Source of the DNA: Bacillota bacterium
Lineage (GTDB): Bacteria; Bacillota; Clostridia; Christensenellales; Aristaeellaceae
Assembly (NCBI GenBank): GCA_023416585.1
Contig: JAEZHM010000103.1
Span: forward strand, 1-53,238
DNA length: 53,238 bases
Direction of reading: 5' to 3'
Both the position numbers and the translations under genes were made by a program. Under the pieces are notes generated by a model. It was given only the letters and a program-made list of their open reading frames with translations. It was not told the DNA's origin and ran no database searches. This document shows positions 16,602-25,551 of the stretch, in pieces (the first letter of the stretch is position 1; every line of letters starts with the position of its first letter).

Positions 16602-16709
16602 CCATCTGGCTCAATCATCACACTGCTCACTGACGATCGCATTGCTCGTTTCGCCAGCCTCCTCCGCCTCGCCTCATCCGTCACAGGCGGTGCTTCGGCT
16701 ACGGAGCCC
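16602..16709 (-). repeat. Dispersed repeat family, copy B
   Basis: 108 bp, on the minus strand from GGGCTCCGTAGCCGAAGC to GATTGAGCCAGATGG, sharing the GGCGGAGGAGGCTGGCGAAA core with copy A. It lies in the gap between kdpE and the TPR gene. Confidence 0.82.
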
Positions 16710-16726
16710 TTCAATCGTAATCGTGC

Positions 16727-16838
16727 CGCCCGGCTTTGCCGGGCGCGCGGGGTGCTTTAAGAGCAAGCTTTCCTTACACTTTTCACCGACCGCTGGTGAA
16801 AAGTGCAATGCCGAGAAAACGAAATCTCGTTTTCTTGG
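16727..16838. repeat. Cluster of three strong hairpins downstream of kdpE
   Basis: Three consecutive stem-loops: CGCCCGGC/GCCGGGCG (16727-16745), CACTTTTCACC/GGTGAAAAGTG (16777-16805) and CCGAGAAAACGA/TCGTTTTCTTGG (16811-16838). The last touches the kdpE stop. None has a clear U-run on the minus side, so they look more like repeat-derived or transcript-stabilising structures than simple terminators. With copy B they fill the 415-bp gap 16424-16838. Confidence 0.6.
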
Positions 16839-17534
16839 CTATACTTCGTCCACCATCCTGTAGCCTATGCCTACCTCCGTGACGATGTACTTGGGCTGGG
16901 CCGGGTCCTTTTCAATCTTGCGGCGCAGATTCCCCATGCAGACACGAAGGGACTGGGTATCGCTTTGCGGTGCGCCGCCCCATATCTCTTGTATGAGAAA
17001 CCTGTGGGTCAGCACTTTGCCGTGATGGCTGGAAAGCAGCGTCAGCAGGTGATATTCCGTTGGCGTCAGGTGGATTTCCTCATTGCCAAAAATGACCCGC
17101 CGCTTGTCGTAGTCAATAAACAATTCACCAAGCCGCCAGGAGGTAACGCCCGTCCCCTCGCCCTGTTCCTGCGCCATGCGCCGCAACGAAACGCGGATAC
17201 GGGCCAGAAGCTCCGCAATGCTGAACGGCTTGGTCAGGTAATCATCGGCCCCCATATCCAGCGCCTGTACCTTTTCCCGTTCATGCCCGCGGGCGGAAAC
17301 AACAATGACCGGCATGGCGGACCATGTGCGGACGGTGCGGATCACATCCAGCCCATCCATGTCCGGCAGCCCCAGATCCAACACCATCACGTCCGGATGA
17401 TGGGAGGTTGTGAGGGAAAGCGCCGTGGTGCCGTCCTGCGCTTCCAGACAGCTGTACTTTTGCGTTTCCAGCGCCACCTTGATGAAGTGGCGTATGGGTT
17501 TTTCATCTTCCACAACAAGAATCAGCGGATTCAT
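16839..17534 (-). CDS. kdpE: KdpE-like OmpR-family response regulator
   Basis: 231 residues. Receiver domain with VVEDE, phosphoacceptor in VMVLDLGLPDMDG, VSAR and YLTKPF; winged-helix output domain from about residue 130 (DKRRVIFGNEEIHLTPTEYH, then LRVCMGNLRRKIE and GIGYRM). The sequence is typical of KdpE, which activates potassium-uptake genes under limitation or osmotic stress. It starts 3 bp after the kinase stop, in one operon. No kdpFABC is present in the window; the Trk operon immediately downstream on the same strand is the obvious candidate target. Confidence 0.87.
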   Translation of the reverse strand: MNPLILVVEDEKPIRHFIKVALETQKYSCLEAQDGTTALSLTTSHHPDVMVLDLGLPDMDGLDVIRTVRTWSAMPVIVVSARGHEREKVQALDMGADDYLTKPFSIAELLARIRVSLRRMAQEQGEGTGVTSWRLGELFIDYDKRRVIFGNEEIHLTPTEYHLLTLLSSHHGKVLTHRFLIQEIWGGAPQSDTQSLRVCMGNLRRKIEKDPAQPKYIVTEVGIGYRMVDEV

Positions 17535-17537
17535 AGG

Positions 17538-19106
17538 CTATTCCTCCATTGGCAGCGTAAAGCGAAAAATTGCGCCGCCTGAAGACTTGTTTTGCGCGAG
17601 GATGGTGCCACCGTGGGTCTCCACAATGGATTTACAAATGGAAAGCCCGATGCCTATGCCATGCCTTTTCACGCCTCCGCTTGGCCGCGTAAAGTAGCGG
17701 TCAAAAATAAAGGGGAGATCGTTTTCCGGGATCCCGTTCCCGTTGTCGCTGACCTCGAATACTGCCTTTGAGCCTTCCTCACGCACAGTGATTGCAATGG
17801 AGGAGCCTGCGGGCGTATGCTTGATGGCATTGTCCAAAAGGTTCACCAGCACCTGCTCGGTCAGTGTGCCGTCCATGGGGATCATCAAAAGATCCTGGGG
17901 GATATCGATGCTAATCTCATGCTGGCTGGCGCGCTTTTTCACGCGGGATACGGCTTCGGCAACGATCTCCTCTACCGCTTCCATTTCCTTGTGCAGGGTG
18001 ATCTTTCCGCCCTCCAGCCGTGTCAGGCTCAGTATGTTCTCCACCAAGGTGCTGAGCCACTCCGCCTCCTGATAGACGTCACCCAAAAAATCCTTTCGAA
18101 CCGTGTCGTCCAGATCGTCATAGTTTTCGATCATGGTGCCTACGGAGCCCATAATGCTGGTGAGCGGCGTGCGCAGGTCATGGGATACGGAGCGGAGCAG
18201 GTCGCCCCTTAACCGTTCCTTTTCAATTTCCATCTTGGTGCGCTGCTGCTTTTCATACAGCCGCTCCCGCTCCAATGCCAAGGCGATCTGGGCGCCGATA
18301 GTATCCAGGAACATCTTCTGGCTTTCCGAGAGCACATATTTGTCGGGGAAGGCTATGCCGATGACGCCCAGAACACCGCTGGGGCCGCTGACGGGGAGGT
18401 AATAAGCCCCGCAGGAACTGAACAGCTCCTTGCCGGCGCCGCTGGACAAGCCGGAGCGGAAGGTTTCCATCATAGCTGCCTTTTCCCGCTCATCCAAAAA
18501 CGTATCCGTGCCTTCCACGTGGCGCATGTTCAGTTCACCGCTTAAGTCTGCGGCGCAGATTATGACGGAAGCATCAAACAAGCCGCTGATATCCTTGGCG
18601 GCCACCTTCAAAAGCTGCGGCTTGCTGTTCACGGCCAGCATGTTCTTTTCCAACTGGTACAAAATCCGAATGCGTTTTTCCCTGGTTTCGGCCCGCTGGG
18701 ATTCCCGCTTGGCCTGCGCGGTAAGGGAGCTTGCGATCAGCGCCGCAATGAGCATAATAATGAATGTGACGGGGTACTCCGGGCTGTAGGCAAGCAGCGT
18801 ATAGTAGGGCACAGTGAAAAAATAATTGTATGTCAGCATCCCCATAAGGGATGCTGCGATACTGTACAAATAACCGTCCGTAAGGTAGGCAATCAGTACA
18901 ACGCCCAGGTTGTATGTCATGATGAAGTTGGATTCATGAAACCCCAGGCTTCTGAATGTCATGGATATGAGTGTAGCCAGTGCGGTAATCCCTAAGGTCA
19001 GCCCCAATGATTTCATTATCCGCAATATATGCGCCAAGGGTGTTTCACCAATATTGCGCCGCAAAACCGTATCATCGGAGCTGCGCCTTGCAAAATGCAG
19101 TTTCAA
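17538..19106 (-). CDS. kdpD: KdpD-like sensor histidine kinase, short form without KdpD/Usp N-terminus
   Basis: 522 residues. Four clustered membrane helices of DUF4118 type (about 35-140), a GAF-like domain (about 160-295), HisKA with SVSHDLRTPLTSIMGS and HATPase (NLLDNAIKHTP, DNGNGIPENDLPFIF, GIGIGLSICKSIVE). Full KdpD has an N-terminal KdpD domain plus Usp domain of roughly 370 residues, absent here; short forms are common in Bacillota. The start is a pair of TTG codons behind AAGGAGG; the second (19106) has 7-base spacing and is chosen. The open frame upstream to 19199 is not needed. Confidence 0.87.
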   Translation of the reverse strand: MKLHFARRSSDDTVLRRNIGETPLAHILRIMKSLGLTLGITALATLISMTFRSLGFHESNFIMTYNLGVVLIAYLTDGYLYSIAASLMGMLTYNYFFTVPYYTLLAYSPEYPVTFIIMLIAALIASSLTAQAKRESQRAETREKRIRILYQLEKNMLAVNSKPQLLKVAAKDISGLFDASVIICAADLSGELNMRHVEGTDTFLDEREKAAMMETFRSGLSSGAGKELFSSCGAYYLPVSGPSGVLGVIGIAFPDKYVLSESQKMFLDTIGAQIALALERERLYEKQQRTKMEIEKERLRGDLLRSVSHDLRTPLTSIMGSVGTMIENYDDLDDTVRKDFLGDVYQEAEWLSTLVENILSLTRLEGGKITLHKEMEAVEEIVAEAVSRVKKRASQHEISIDIPQDLLMIPMDGTLTEQVLVNLLDNAIKHTPAGSSIAITVREEGSKAVFEVSDNGNGIPENDLPFIFDRYFTRPSGGVKRHGIGIGLSICKSIVETHGGTILAQNKSSGGAIFRFTLPMEE

Positions 19107-19205
19107 CAAAAAGCCTCCTTGGGATAAGGGCTGGTAAGAGAGACGTACAAAAGCTATTGATCTCAAGCGAATCATACCAAGCAATGGAAGGGGTGTCAAG
19201 GAAAA

Positions 19206-19240
19206 TGAAAAAGCCGGGTATCTCTTACCGATTCCCGGCT
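19206..19240 (-). terminator. Rho-independent terminator of the toroid-protein gene
   Basis: On the minus strand AGCCGGG pairs with CCCGGCT around a 15-base loop and is followed by TTTTTC. It lies 29 bases past the stop of the 19269-20279 gene and before kdpD. Confidence 0.7.
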
Positions 19241-19268
19241 ATTTACACAGCTTGAAGTCTAATTTAGG

Positions 19269-20279
19269 CTAATTTGATTCGTACCGTTTCAGCACCCGCA
19301 TGGCCCTAAGCGTAATCCATTTGTTTGGTTCGTTCAACTGCCCGAAGGGGATCAGCAGCCGGTCGCTGCTGTAAGTGTTCTCCAATTTCCATCTGCCCGC
19401 GCCGTCCTGCTTTTCGATAACGACCCGTACGGCGTCTTCCATGCGGCTGTCCTTTATGTGAAGCGCAGTCAGGATATCCAGTATTTCCAGCGCATCCGTC
19501 TGGTACATCAAGGGGAAGCCGAATTTCAGCCAGCCGGGTTTTGATACACGGTTCACATCATGGCTGCGCTTGTAGATACGGTGAATCAATATGAACTCGA
19601 CGGCCCTTTGAACCGTATCGTTTATTTCGGCGGTCGATTTATCCTTCGGCACGGCGCCGAATGCCTTGAGCGCCTTGACTGCGCCCATGTGGCAGGTGTG
19701 CCTGCCCCAGCAGGTTTCATTACGATCGTATGGCGGAACCTGGGGCTCCAATTCCTCACCATCGTTGAAGCGCATGAATCTCGTCAGCCAGTTAAGTCCC
19801 CTCTGTACCCCCGGATTGTCGAAAAAGCCCATTCGGATAAGGCTCCATACCATGTTTCCGGTAAGGCAGGGGACCACTTCGCTTAACCTGCCGCCGCCCG
19901 TTTTTACCGCCTCATGCATGGAGAAGCCGCCATCCCCTGTTTCCTGGGAATGGGCAAGCAGGTATTCGCATTGCTCCCGTATCTGATCATTGGCCGTGGC
20001 GCCCAACTCCGACATAAGGATCAGCGTCCACACAAGACCGTCGTACTTTCTTGTATAAAACCCCGGGTAGTTTTTCAGGTACGCGGGATCGCGCTGCTTA
20101 GAAAGGATATCGGGAACCATGCCTTTTTGCATGATGCTTTGCCTTGCATCCTGCACGGCCCGATCATCCTCCGGCCTGCCTTGGATGTCCTTCAGCGTGA
20201 AATACCGCACCGAAGGATCAGTATCCTCCAGCAGCCATTCCGTAGGGTCCGCCTTGAGTTTGTTTTTCCATTGTTCCAT
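19269..20279 (-). CDS. Alpha/alpha-toroid (terpenoid cyclase/prenyltransferase-like) protein
   Basis: 336 residues, rich in repeated helix pairs, with segments such as DPSVRYFTLKDIQGRPEDD, YDGLVWTLILMSELGA, GDGGFSMH and WLTRFMRFNDGEELEP. The pattern matches the alpha-alpha toroid fold of squalene-cyclase/prenyltransferase relatives. Catalytic DxDD or zinc motifs of true cyclases and transferases are not evident, so enzymatic action is unproven. Similar proteins are sometimes mislabelled as nitrogen-fixation proteins. ATG 20279 follows GGGAGG at about 7 bases. The gene is monocistronic. Confidence 0.7.
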   Translation of the reverse strand: MEQWKNKLKADPTEWLLEDTDPSVRYFTLKDIQGRPEDDRAVQDARQSIMQKGMVPDILSKQRDPAYLKNYPGFYTRKYDGLVWTLILMSELGATANDQIREQCEYLLAHSQETGDGGFSMHEAVKTGGGRLSEVVPCLTGNMVWSLIRMGFFDNPGVQRGLNWLTRFMRFNDGEELEPQVPPYDRNETCWGRHTCHMGAVKALKAFGAVPKDKSTAEINDTVQRAVEFILIHRIYKRSHDVNRVSKPGWLKFGFPLMYQTDALEILDILTALHIKDSRMEDAVRVVIEKQDGAGRWKLENTYSSDRLLIPFGQLNEPNKWITLRAMRVLKRYESN

Positions 20280-20498
20280 GGAGGTACCTCCCTCTGTTGT
20301 CCGAGGATATTGTATTTTCACTGCTCAATATTCATCGTTCATTGTTCACTTCGCACGCCGGAGTTATAAGGGCGGTATCCGTATTCCATAATTTAGTATA
20401 ACAGAAAGAATACAAAAGAAAAAGGCCTAAACCGGCAGGGTTCGGGCCAATAACATTGCTCAAAAATTGTTCTCGGCACAGATGCAGTGGACCTCCCC

Positions 20499-20553
20499 CA
20501 GCCTCCTCCGCCTTGCTTCATCCGGCACTGCCGGCGCTTCGGCTACGGAGCCC
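20499..20553 (-). repeat. Dispersed repeat family, truncated copy C
   Basis: 55 bp covering only the first half of the family, from GGGCTCCGTAGCCGAAGC to GGCGGAGGAGGCTGG on the minus strand. The GATTGAGCCAGATGG end is missing. It sits just downstream of the copper-island kinase, in the 302-bp gap 20280-20581; nothing else in that gap is recognisable. Confidence 0.72.
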
Positions 20554-20581
20554 GCAGGCGGCAGAAGGAGGTAGTCAGCGC

Positions 20582-21973
20582 TCATTTCTTTGGCAGAACG
20601 ATCTCAAAACAGCTGCCCTTCCCAGGCTCGCTTTCCACGGTAACTTTACCGCCATGAGCCTCCACGATGGATTTGACAATAGCCAGGCCGATGCCTGCGC
20701 CGCCCGTGTTGCGGCTGCGGGATCTGTCTGTTCTGTAGAGCCGTTCAAATATGAGGGGTTGATCTTCCCTGGCGATGCCTATACCGTCATCTGAAATCCG
20801 TAAAACCGCGTTTCCCGCCGTTTCTATAACTTCCATGATGATATGCCCGCCTGCCTCCGTATACTTGACAGCGTTGGACAAAAGATTCCACAACACCTGG
20901 CTGATCCTGTCCTTGTCCACCAAAATCATGACCGGACTGCCGTTCACTTTTAGGTGCAGCCCTTTATTCTTGATTTCCGCCGCAAAGGAATCCGCGGCCT
21001 TTTGCGCAAGCTCCTTTAAATCGGTCTGCGTCTTGTTAAGCTGCAAATCGTCCTGCTCGGCCTCGCTCAGGTTTGCGATATCCCCCACCAGCTTTTCCAT
21101 GCGGTCCAGCTCATCGCGGCATGTTTTCAACTTGTCCACCGACAGATCCCAAACGCCGTCGATCATGGCGTCGATGTGCAGCTGCACGATGGAAATGGGT
21201 GTTCTAAGCTCATGGGATACATCCTCCGTCAGTTTCTTTCGAAGGCTGTTCTGTCTTCCCAGAACCTCGGCCAAGTTGTTGATGGAGGATATGAGTAGGT
21301 TGACTTCTTTTGTATCGGCTTTTTCCTGAATGCGTACGCCATAATGGCCATCGGATATCTGTTTTGCCACGTCCGCAGTTTTTAATATGGGCTGGCTTAA
21401 CCGTTTGGCCAATACGGCCCCCACAATGGCGGCGACTATCAGGGACAGCGCGCCGACCCCCAGCGTAACGGTATTGAGCGCGCTCAAAAACAGATTATCC
21501 TCCTCGGTTAAAAAAAACGGCCCGTAATACATGATATTGACCGTTCCCAGCGTCTTTCCGTCCCTTGCCATGGGGATCGATTTGGTGGAAAAGCCGCCGT
21601 TCATCTTCGGGTACATTTTGGACATCCGCGCAAATATATCGTCCATGACCTGTGCGCACAAGCTCATATCGTGGGTTTGTGCGTCCCACAGCACACGGTT
21701 ATCCGCATCGTATACCTTGATGACATAGCCGTCGTACAAAACGGACATGCCCAGCGCATGGATGGACGCCACATCCCACGTGCCCGTGGCATCCGAATAT
21801 TGCTGGCTGATAACTGTTGTGATCTCCTGCGTTTTCTGCTCCTGCTGCCGGGCGATATAGGCCGTGAAGCGGTTTCCGATCAGCACATTGGCCAGGATGC
21901 TGATCAGGCCCACCGTTACGAGCACGATAAGCGCAAAGGCGGAAAACAGCCGGGTTTTTAGATTGTGTTTCAT
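20582..21973 (-). CDS. Sensor histidine kinase, two-helix type, at the end of the copper operon
   Basis: 463 residues. N-terminal helix (about 10-30), an extracytoplasmic domain of about 140 residues, a second helix (about 165-190), HAMP (KRLSQPILKTADVAKQISDG), HisKA with EDVSHELRTPISIVQ, and HATPase (NLLSNAVKYTE, DDGIGIARED, GGAGIGLAIVKSIVE). It resembles BaeS/CopS-type kinases. ATG 21973 follows GGAGG at 8 bases. No response regulator gene is adjacent; one would usually lie in the same operon. The position after copZ suggests a link to copper or envelope stress, which is inferred. Confidence 0.87.
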   Translation of the reverse strand: MKHNLKTRLFSAFALIVLVTVGLISILANVLIGNRFTAYIARQQEQKTQEITTVISQQYSDATGTWDVASIHALGMSVLYDGYVIKVYDADNRVLWDAQTHDMSLCAQVMDDIFARMSKMYPKMNGGFSTKSIPMARDGKTLGTVNIMYYGPFFLTEEDNLFLSALNTVTLGVGALSLIVAAIVGAVLAKRLSQPILKTADVAKQISDGHYGVRIQEKADTKEVNLLISSINNLAEVLGRQNSLRKKLTEDVSHELRTPISIVQLHIDAMIDGVWDLSVDKLKTCRDELDRMEKLVGDIANLSEAEQDDLQLNKTQTDLKELAQKAADSFAAEIKNKGLHLKVNGSPVMILVDKDRISQVLWNLLSNAVKYTEAGGHIIMEVIETAGNAVLRISDDGIGIAREDQPLIFERLYRTDRSRSRNTGGAGIGLAIVKSIVEAHGGKVTVESEPGKGSCFEIVLPKK

Positions 21974-22011
21974 ACCTTGCGCCTCCTTCTGCAACAATTT
22001 GTTCGCCAGTA

Positions 22012-22046
22012 AGTCTGAATCCCCTGCGAAGCAGGGGATTCAGACT
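22012..22046. repeat. Perfect 16-bp stem-loop between copZ and the kinase gene
   Basis: AGTCTGAATCCCCTGC pairs perfectly with GCAGGGGATTCAGACT around a 3-base loop, 5 bases after the copZ stop. On the minus (operon) strand no U-run follows, so it is not a standard terminator. It may protect the upstream transcript 3' end or lower kinase expression. On the plus strand ATTTTT follows. Confidence 0.7.
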
Positions 22047-22051
22047 ATTTT

Positions 22052-22258
22052 TCACTTTACTTCATAGCCTTGGTCTTCAATCTCATGCCTGATCTGTTCC
22101 AGGGTTGCTGTGCCAGGATCATGTTCCACGGTCACGGTTTTGTCCTTGAGGCTTACCGCAACGCTCTTTACGCCGCTTAACGCACCGACAGCGTTTTTGA
22201 CTGCTTTCTCGCAATGGGAGCAGGACATACCTTCCACATTCAAAAGTACCGTTTGCAT
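22052..22258 (-). CDS. copZ: Copper chaperone, heavy-metal-associated domain (CopZ-like)
   Basis: 68 residues, a single HMA ferredoxin-like domain. The metal site is GMSCSHC near the N-terminus and the C-terminal motif ends IEDQGYEVK. Such chaperones carry Cu(I) to CopA and to CsoR. ATG 22258 follows AGGAGG at 8 bases. It lies in the copA operon. Confidence 0.9.
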   Translation of the reverse strand: MQTVLLNVEGMSCSHCEKAVKNAVGALSGVKSVAVSLKDKTVTVEHDPGTATLEQIRHEIEDQGYEVK

Positions 22259-22290
22259 TATTGCTTCCTCCTTATTTTATCAGCCGCACA

Positions 22291-22965
22291 TTACTGCAGG
22301 CTGAAGGGCTTCAAAAATTTATCCACTTCGATGGGCTTGCCGTTGGCGTCATCCACCTTGACCTTGGCGAATACCCAGCCTTCCACCTTGTTTGGATCCA
22401 CGCCGGCGTCGGTCAAAACCTTGGGATCCAGTACGAAAACGATATCCTTGTCGTTGGTGCTCATATCCTTGGCAAATTCAAATGCATTGCCGCTGCCCAA
22501 ATCCACGCCGTAATGGTCCAGCGCGGTGTGGTACTTGATAGAGGGGCGCGAAATCTCCACGATCTTTTTGAAGGATGCAAGAGGCGTCGCTTCGCCGCTA
22601 TACGCAAGGGCCTGGGTGCCGATCTTTGTGCCCACCATAAGCATGTTATCATAAGCCATGCCGGCGGGAAGCTTGCTTACATCCAGCCCGGCGTTCACAA
22701 AGGGCGTCGCGTCCAGCTCCAGCATGACGTCGTGGAGGGGGCTCTTGCTAAAGTCCCAGCTCCATATGAACCTTGCGCTGTCATCCGGCGCTTTCAGCGA
22801 CCATCCGCCGTTCATTTCATCTTTGGTGACTAGGCTGGTGGTTGCGCCCATCAGCTTTTCAAAGGAGTTTATGGATTCATTGCCCACCACATCCAATTGG
22901 GTGCAGGAAGCGAGTACGAACAATGCCGCCAGAATGAGAGCTGCCAAGGAAATCTTTTTTATCAT
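22291..22965 (-). CDS. Lipoprotein of unknown function in the copper operon
   Basis: 224 residues with a lipoprotein signal peptide: basic MIKK, a hydrophobic core and the lipobox LASC (Cys about residue 21). The mature part is mixed alpha/beta (RFIWSWDFSKSPLHDVMLEL, AYDNMLMVGTKIGTQALAYS, KDIVFVLDPKVLTDAGVDP) and has no His/Met-rich metal motif. I do not recognise the family. It lies between copA and copZ, 26 bases after the copA stop, so an envelope role in copper handling is possible. Confidence 0.75.
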   Translation of the reverse strand: MIKKISLAALILAALFVLASCTQLDVVGNESINSFEKLMGATTSLVTKDEMNGGWSLKAPDDSARFIWSWDFSKSPLHDVMLELDATPFVNAGLDVSKLPAGMAYDNMLMVGTKIGTQALAYSGEATPLASFKKIVEISRPSIKYHTALDHYGVDLGSGNAFEFAKDMSTNDKDIVFVLDPKVLTDAGVDPNKVEGWVFAKVKVDDANGKPIEVDKFLKPFSLQ

Positions 22966-22991
22966 AACATATACCCGTCCTTTTCTTTCAT

Positions 22992-25457
22992 CTATTTATG
23001 ATAAGGCTTGAACCTCTTCAAACGCAGCGCGTTGGTAAGTACCGAGACGGAGCTTAGCGCCATGGCTCCCGCCGCGATGACGGGATTCAGCAGCGGCCCG
23101 CCGAACAGGTACAACAGCCCCGCGGCGATAGGGATGCCTGCCGTGTTATAGCCAAACGCCCAGAACAGGTTTTGTTTGATGTTGCGGATGGTGCTCTTGC
23201 TCAGTTGAATGGCGGTTGGTACATCCATCAGGTCGCTCTTCATCAGCACGATATCAGCGGATTCCATGGCCACGTCAGTGCCGGAACCGATGGCGATGCC
23301 TACGTCGGCCTGGGTCAGCGCGGGGGCATCGTTGATGCCGTCGCCCACCATGGCCACCTTCCTGCCCTCGGCCTGCAGCTTTTTGACCTCGCTGGATTTA
23401 TCCTGGGGCAGCACCTCGGCCAGTACCCTGGTGATACCCACCTGTTTGGCGATGGCTTCGGCCGTCTTTTTATTGTCGCCGGTAATCATGGCCACTTCAA
23501 TGCCCATTTCATTCAGCTTTTTTATGGCATTAGCGCTGCTTTCCTTTACCACGTCGGCCACGGCGATGATGCCGGCGATCTTCCCGTTCATGGCGACATA
23601 CATGGGCGTTTTTCCTTCACCCGCCAGCCGGTCGGATTCCGCCGTCAGCTCCATGAGGGAAATATCCCGTTCGCCCATCAGCTTTTTATTGCCGATCAGC
23701 ATCTTAACGCCGTCAATTATCACTTCAATGCCGCGGCCGGGAATTGCGCTGAACTCTTCGCCCTTTATGAATGTCAAGTTCTCTTTTTCAGCGCCTCTCA
23801 CAATGGCCGCACCCAGGGGATGCTCAGATCCCTTTTCGGCGGAGGCCGCCAATTGCAAAAGCCGTTCCTTTGTGATATCCCCCGCGGGAAGGATATCCGT
23901 TACCTCAGGCTTGCCCTCGGTGATGGTGCCCGTCTTGTCAAACACGATGGTATTGATTTTATGGGTGGTTTCCAGCGCCTCACCGCCTTTGATGAGAATG
24001 CCGTATTCCGCACCCTTGCCGGTGCCCACCATAATCGCGGTAGGCGTGGCCAGGCCCAATGCGCAGGGGCAGGCGATGACCAGCACGGATACAAAGGCTG
24101 TCAGCGCAAAGGAAAGGGATTCACCGCCCAAGAGCCATGCGGCAAATACCAGTACCGCGATGACACATACAACCGGAACAAAGTATCCCGAAACGATGTC
24201 CGCCATCTTGGCAATGGGCGCCTTGCTGCCCTGGGCATCCTCCACCAGCTTGATGATCTGGCTGAGGGCCGTATCGGCGCCCACCTTTTTCGCCTCGAAC
24301 CTGATCACGCCGTTTGCGTTGATGGTGGCGGCAAATACCTTATCCCCGGCCTTCTTGTCAATGGGCATGCTTTCCCCGGTGAGCATGGATTCATCCACGG
24401 TTGTGCTGCCCTCCAGCACAATGCCGTCCACAGGGATCTTTTCTCCCGGCTTTACCAGAATGATGTCGCCGATTTCCACTTCGTCAATGGGCGTTTCCAC
24501 TTCCTGCCCATCGTGAATGACGATGGCGTTCTTCGGCGCCAGGCCCATCAGCTTTTTGATGGCTTCCGATGTTCTGCCCTTACTAACAGCCTCCAGCGTT
24601 TTGCCCAGCATGATCAGGGTGATGATGACGCCGGCCGTTTCAAAGTACAGCTTATCCACGGATACAAAATGGCCGGTAGCGATTTGATAGGTAGAATACA
24701 AACTGTAGCCGATGGCCGCGGTGGTGCCGATGGCAATCAGGGAGTCCATGTTGGGGCTGCGCTTCAACAGCGCCTTGAAGCCCACCCGGTAGAACCTGTT
24801 GCCGGCGATCACAATGGGGATAGTGAGCAGGATCTCCGTTAGCGCATACACCAAAGGATAGCTCATGGGCTGCAAAAAGCGTGGGATAGGCAAATTCACA
24901 AAGGTAAGCATGGGCGCCATGGCGATATACAAAAGCGGTATGCCGAACGTGGCCGATACGATGAACTTGATCCACATCATGCGGATCTCTTTTTCCTTGC
25001 GAAGCTTATCTTCATCCACAGTGTTCTTTTCGGTGCTCAGCGCCTTATAACCAAGCTTTTCAATGGTCTGGCGCAGAGCGCTAAGCCGTACCTTTTGCGG
25101 GTCGTAAGCCACGGTGGCCTTTTCGGTGGCAAAGTTTACGCTGGCCATCACTACGCCATTAAGCTTCGAAAGCCCCTTTTCAATCCGCTGGGCGCAGGCC
25201 GCGCAGGTCATGCCGCCAATGGGGATGGTCACATGGCTGTTTTGCGCTTCCTCCGCAACACCGTAGCCTGTTTTCTCGATGGTTTCCTTTATATTCAAAC
25301 CGGATAAAACTCCGGTATCATACTCCACCGTCAGCTTCTCGGTAGCGAAGTTCACCGATGCGCTAAAAACGCCGCTAAGTTTGCCTACCGCCTTTTCCAC
25401 ACGCTGGGCGCAGGCCGCGCAGGTCATGCCGGTGATTTTGATGGTTTCCTTGTTCAT
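22992..25457 (-). CDS. copA: Copper-exporting P1B-type ATPase
   Basis: 821 residues. Two N-terminal HMA domains (GMTCAAC near residue 13 and again near 85), eight membrane helices, the TGES-containing actuator (MLTGESMPIDKK), the membrane metal site ACPCALGLATPT, the phosphorylation site FDKTGTITEG, an HP-type nucleotide domain (GSEHPLGAAI) and the hinge MVGDGINDAPAL. This is the complete set for Cu(I)/Ag(I) efflux. ATG 25457 with a GGA-type ribosome site. It is encoded with csoR, a DUF2318-like protein, a lipoprotein and copZ. Confidence 0.95.
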   Translation of the reverse strand: MNKETIKITGMTCAACAQRVEKAVGKLSGVFSASVNFATEKLTVEYDTGVLSGLNIKETIEKTGYGVAEEAQNSHVTIPIGGMTCAACAQRIEKGLSKLNGVVMASVNFATEKATVAYDPQKVRLSALRQTIEKLGYKALSTEKNTVDEDKLRKEKEIRMMWIKFIVSATFGIPLLYIAMAPMLTFVNLPIPRFLQPMSYPLVYALTEILLTIPIVIAGNRFYRVGFKALLKRSPNMDSLIAIGTTAAIGYSLYSTYQIATGHFVSVDKLYFETAGVIITLIMLGKTLEAVSKGRTSEAIKKLMGLAPKNAIVIHDGQEVETPIDEVEIGDIILVKPGEKIPVDGIVLEGSTTVDESMLTGESMPIDKKAGDKVFAATINANGVIRFEAKKVGADTALSQIIKLVEDAQGSKAPIAKMADIVSGYFVPVVCVIAVLVFAAWLLGGESLSFALTAFVSVLVIACPCALGLATPTAIMVGTGKGAEYGILIKGGEALETTHKINTIVFDKTGTITEGKPEVTDILPAGDITKERLLQLAASAEKGSEHPLGAAIVRGAEKENLTFIKGEEFSAIPGRGIEVIIDGVKMLIGNKKLMGERDISLMELTAESDRLAGEGKTPMYVAMNGKIAGIIAVADVVKESSANAIKKLNEMGIEVAMITGDNKKTAEAIAKQVGITRVLAEVLPQDKSSEVKKLQAEGRKVAMVGDGINDAPALTQADVGIAIGSGTDVAMESADIVLMKSDLMDVPTAIQLSKSTIRNIKQNLFWAFGYNTAGIPIAAGLLYLFGGPLLNPVIAAGAMALSSVSVLTNALRLKRFKPYHK

Positions 25458-25551
25458 GGTTTATCCAGCCTTTCCTGATTTCGCCCGAATTTTCTTCTTT
25501 CCGCTGTCTGCTTTGAGAAGAGTATTTCCTTACACACCGGGCGGCTGTGGA

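Noticed and set aside
23172..24842. 556-residue open frame on the plus strand
   Set aside because: Antisense shadow of copA; the minus-strand frame has complete P-type ATPase motifs.
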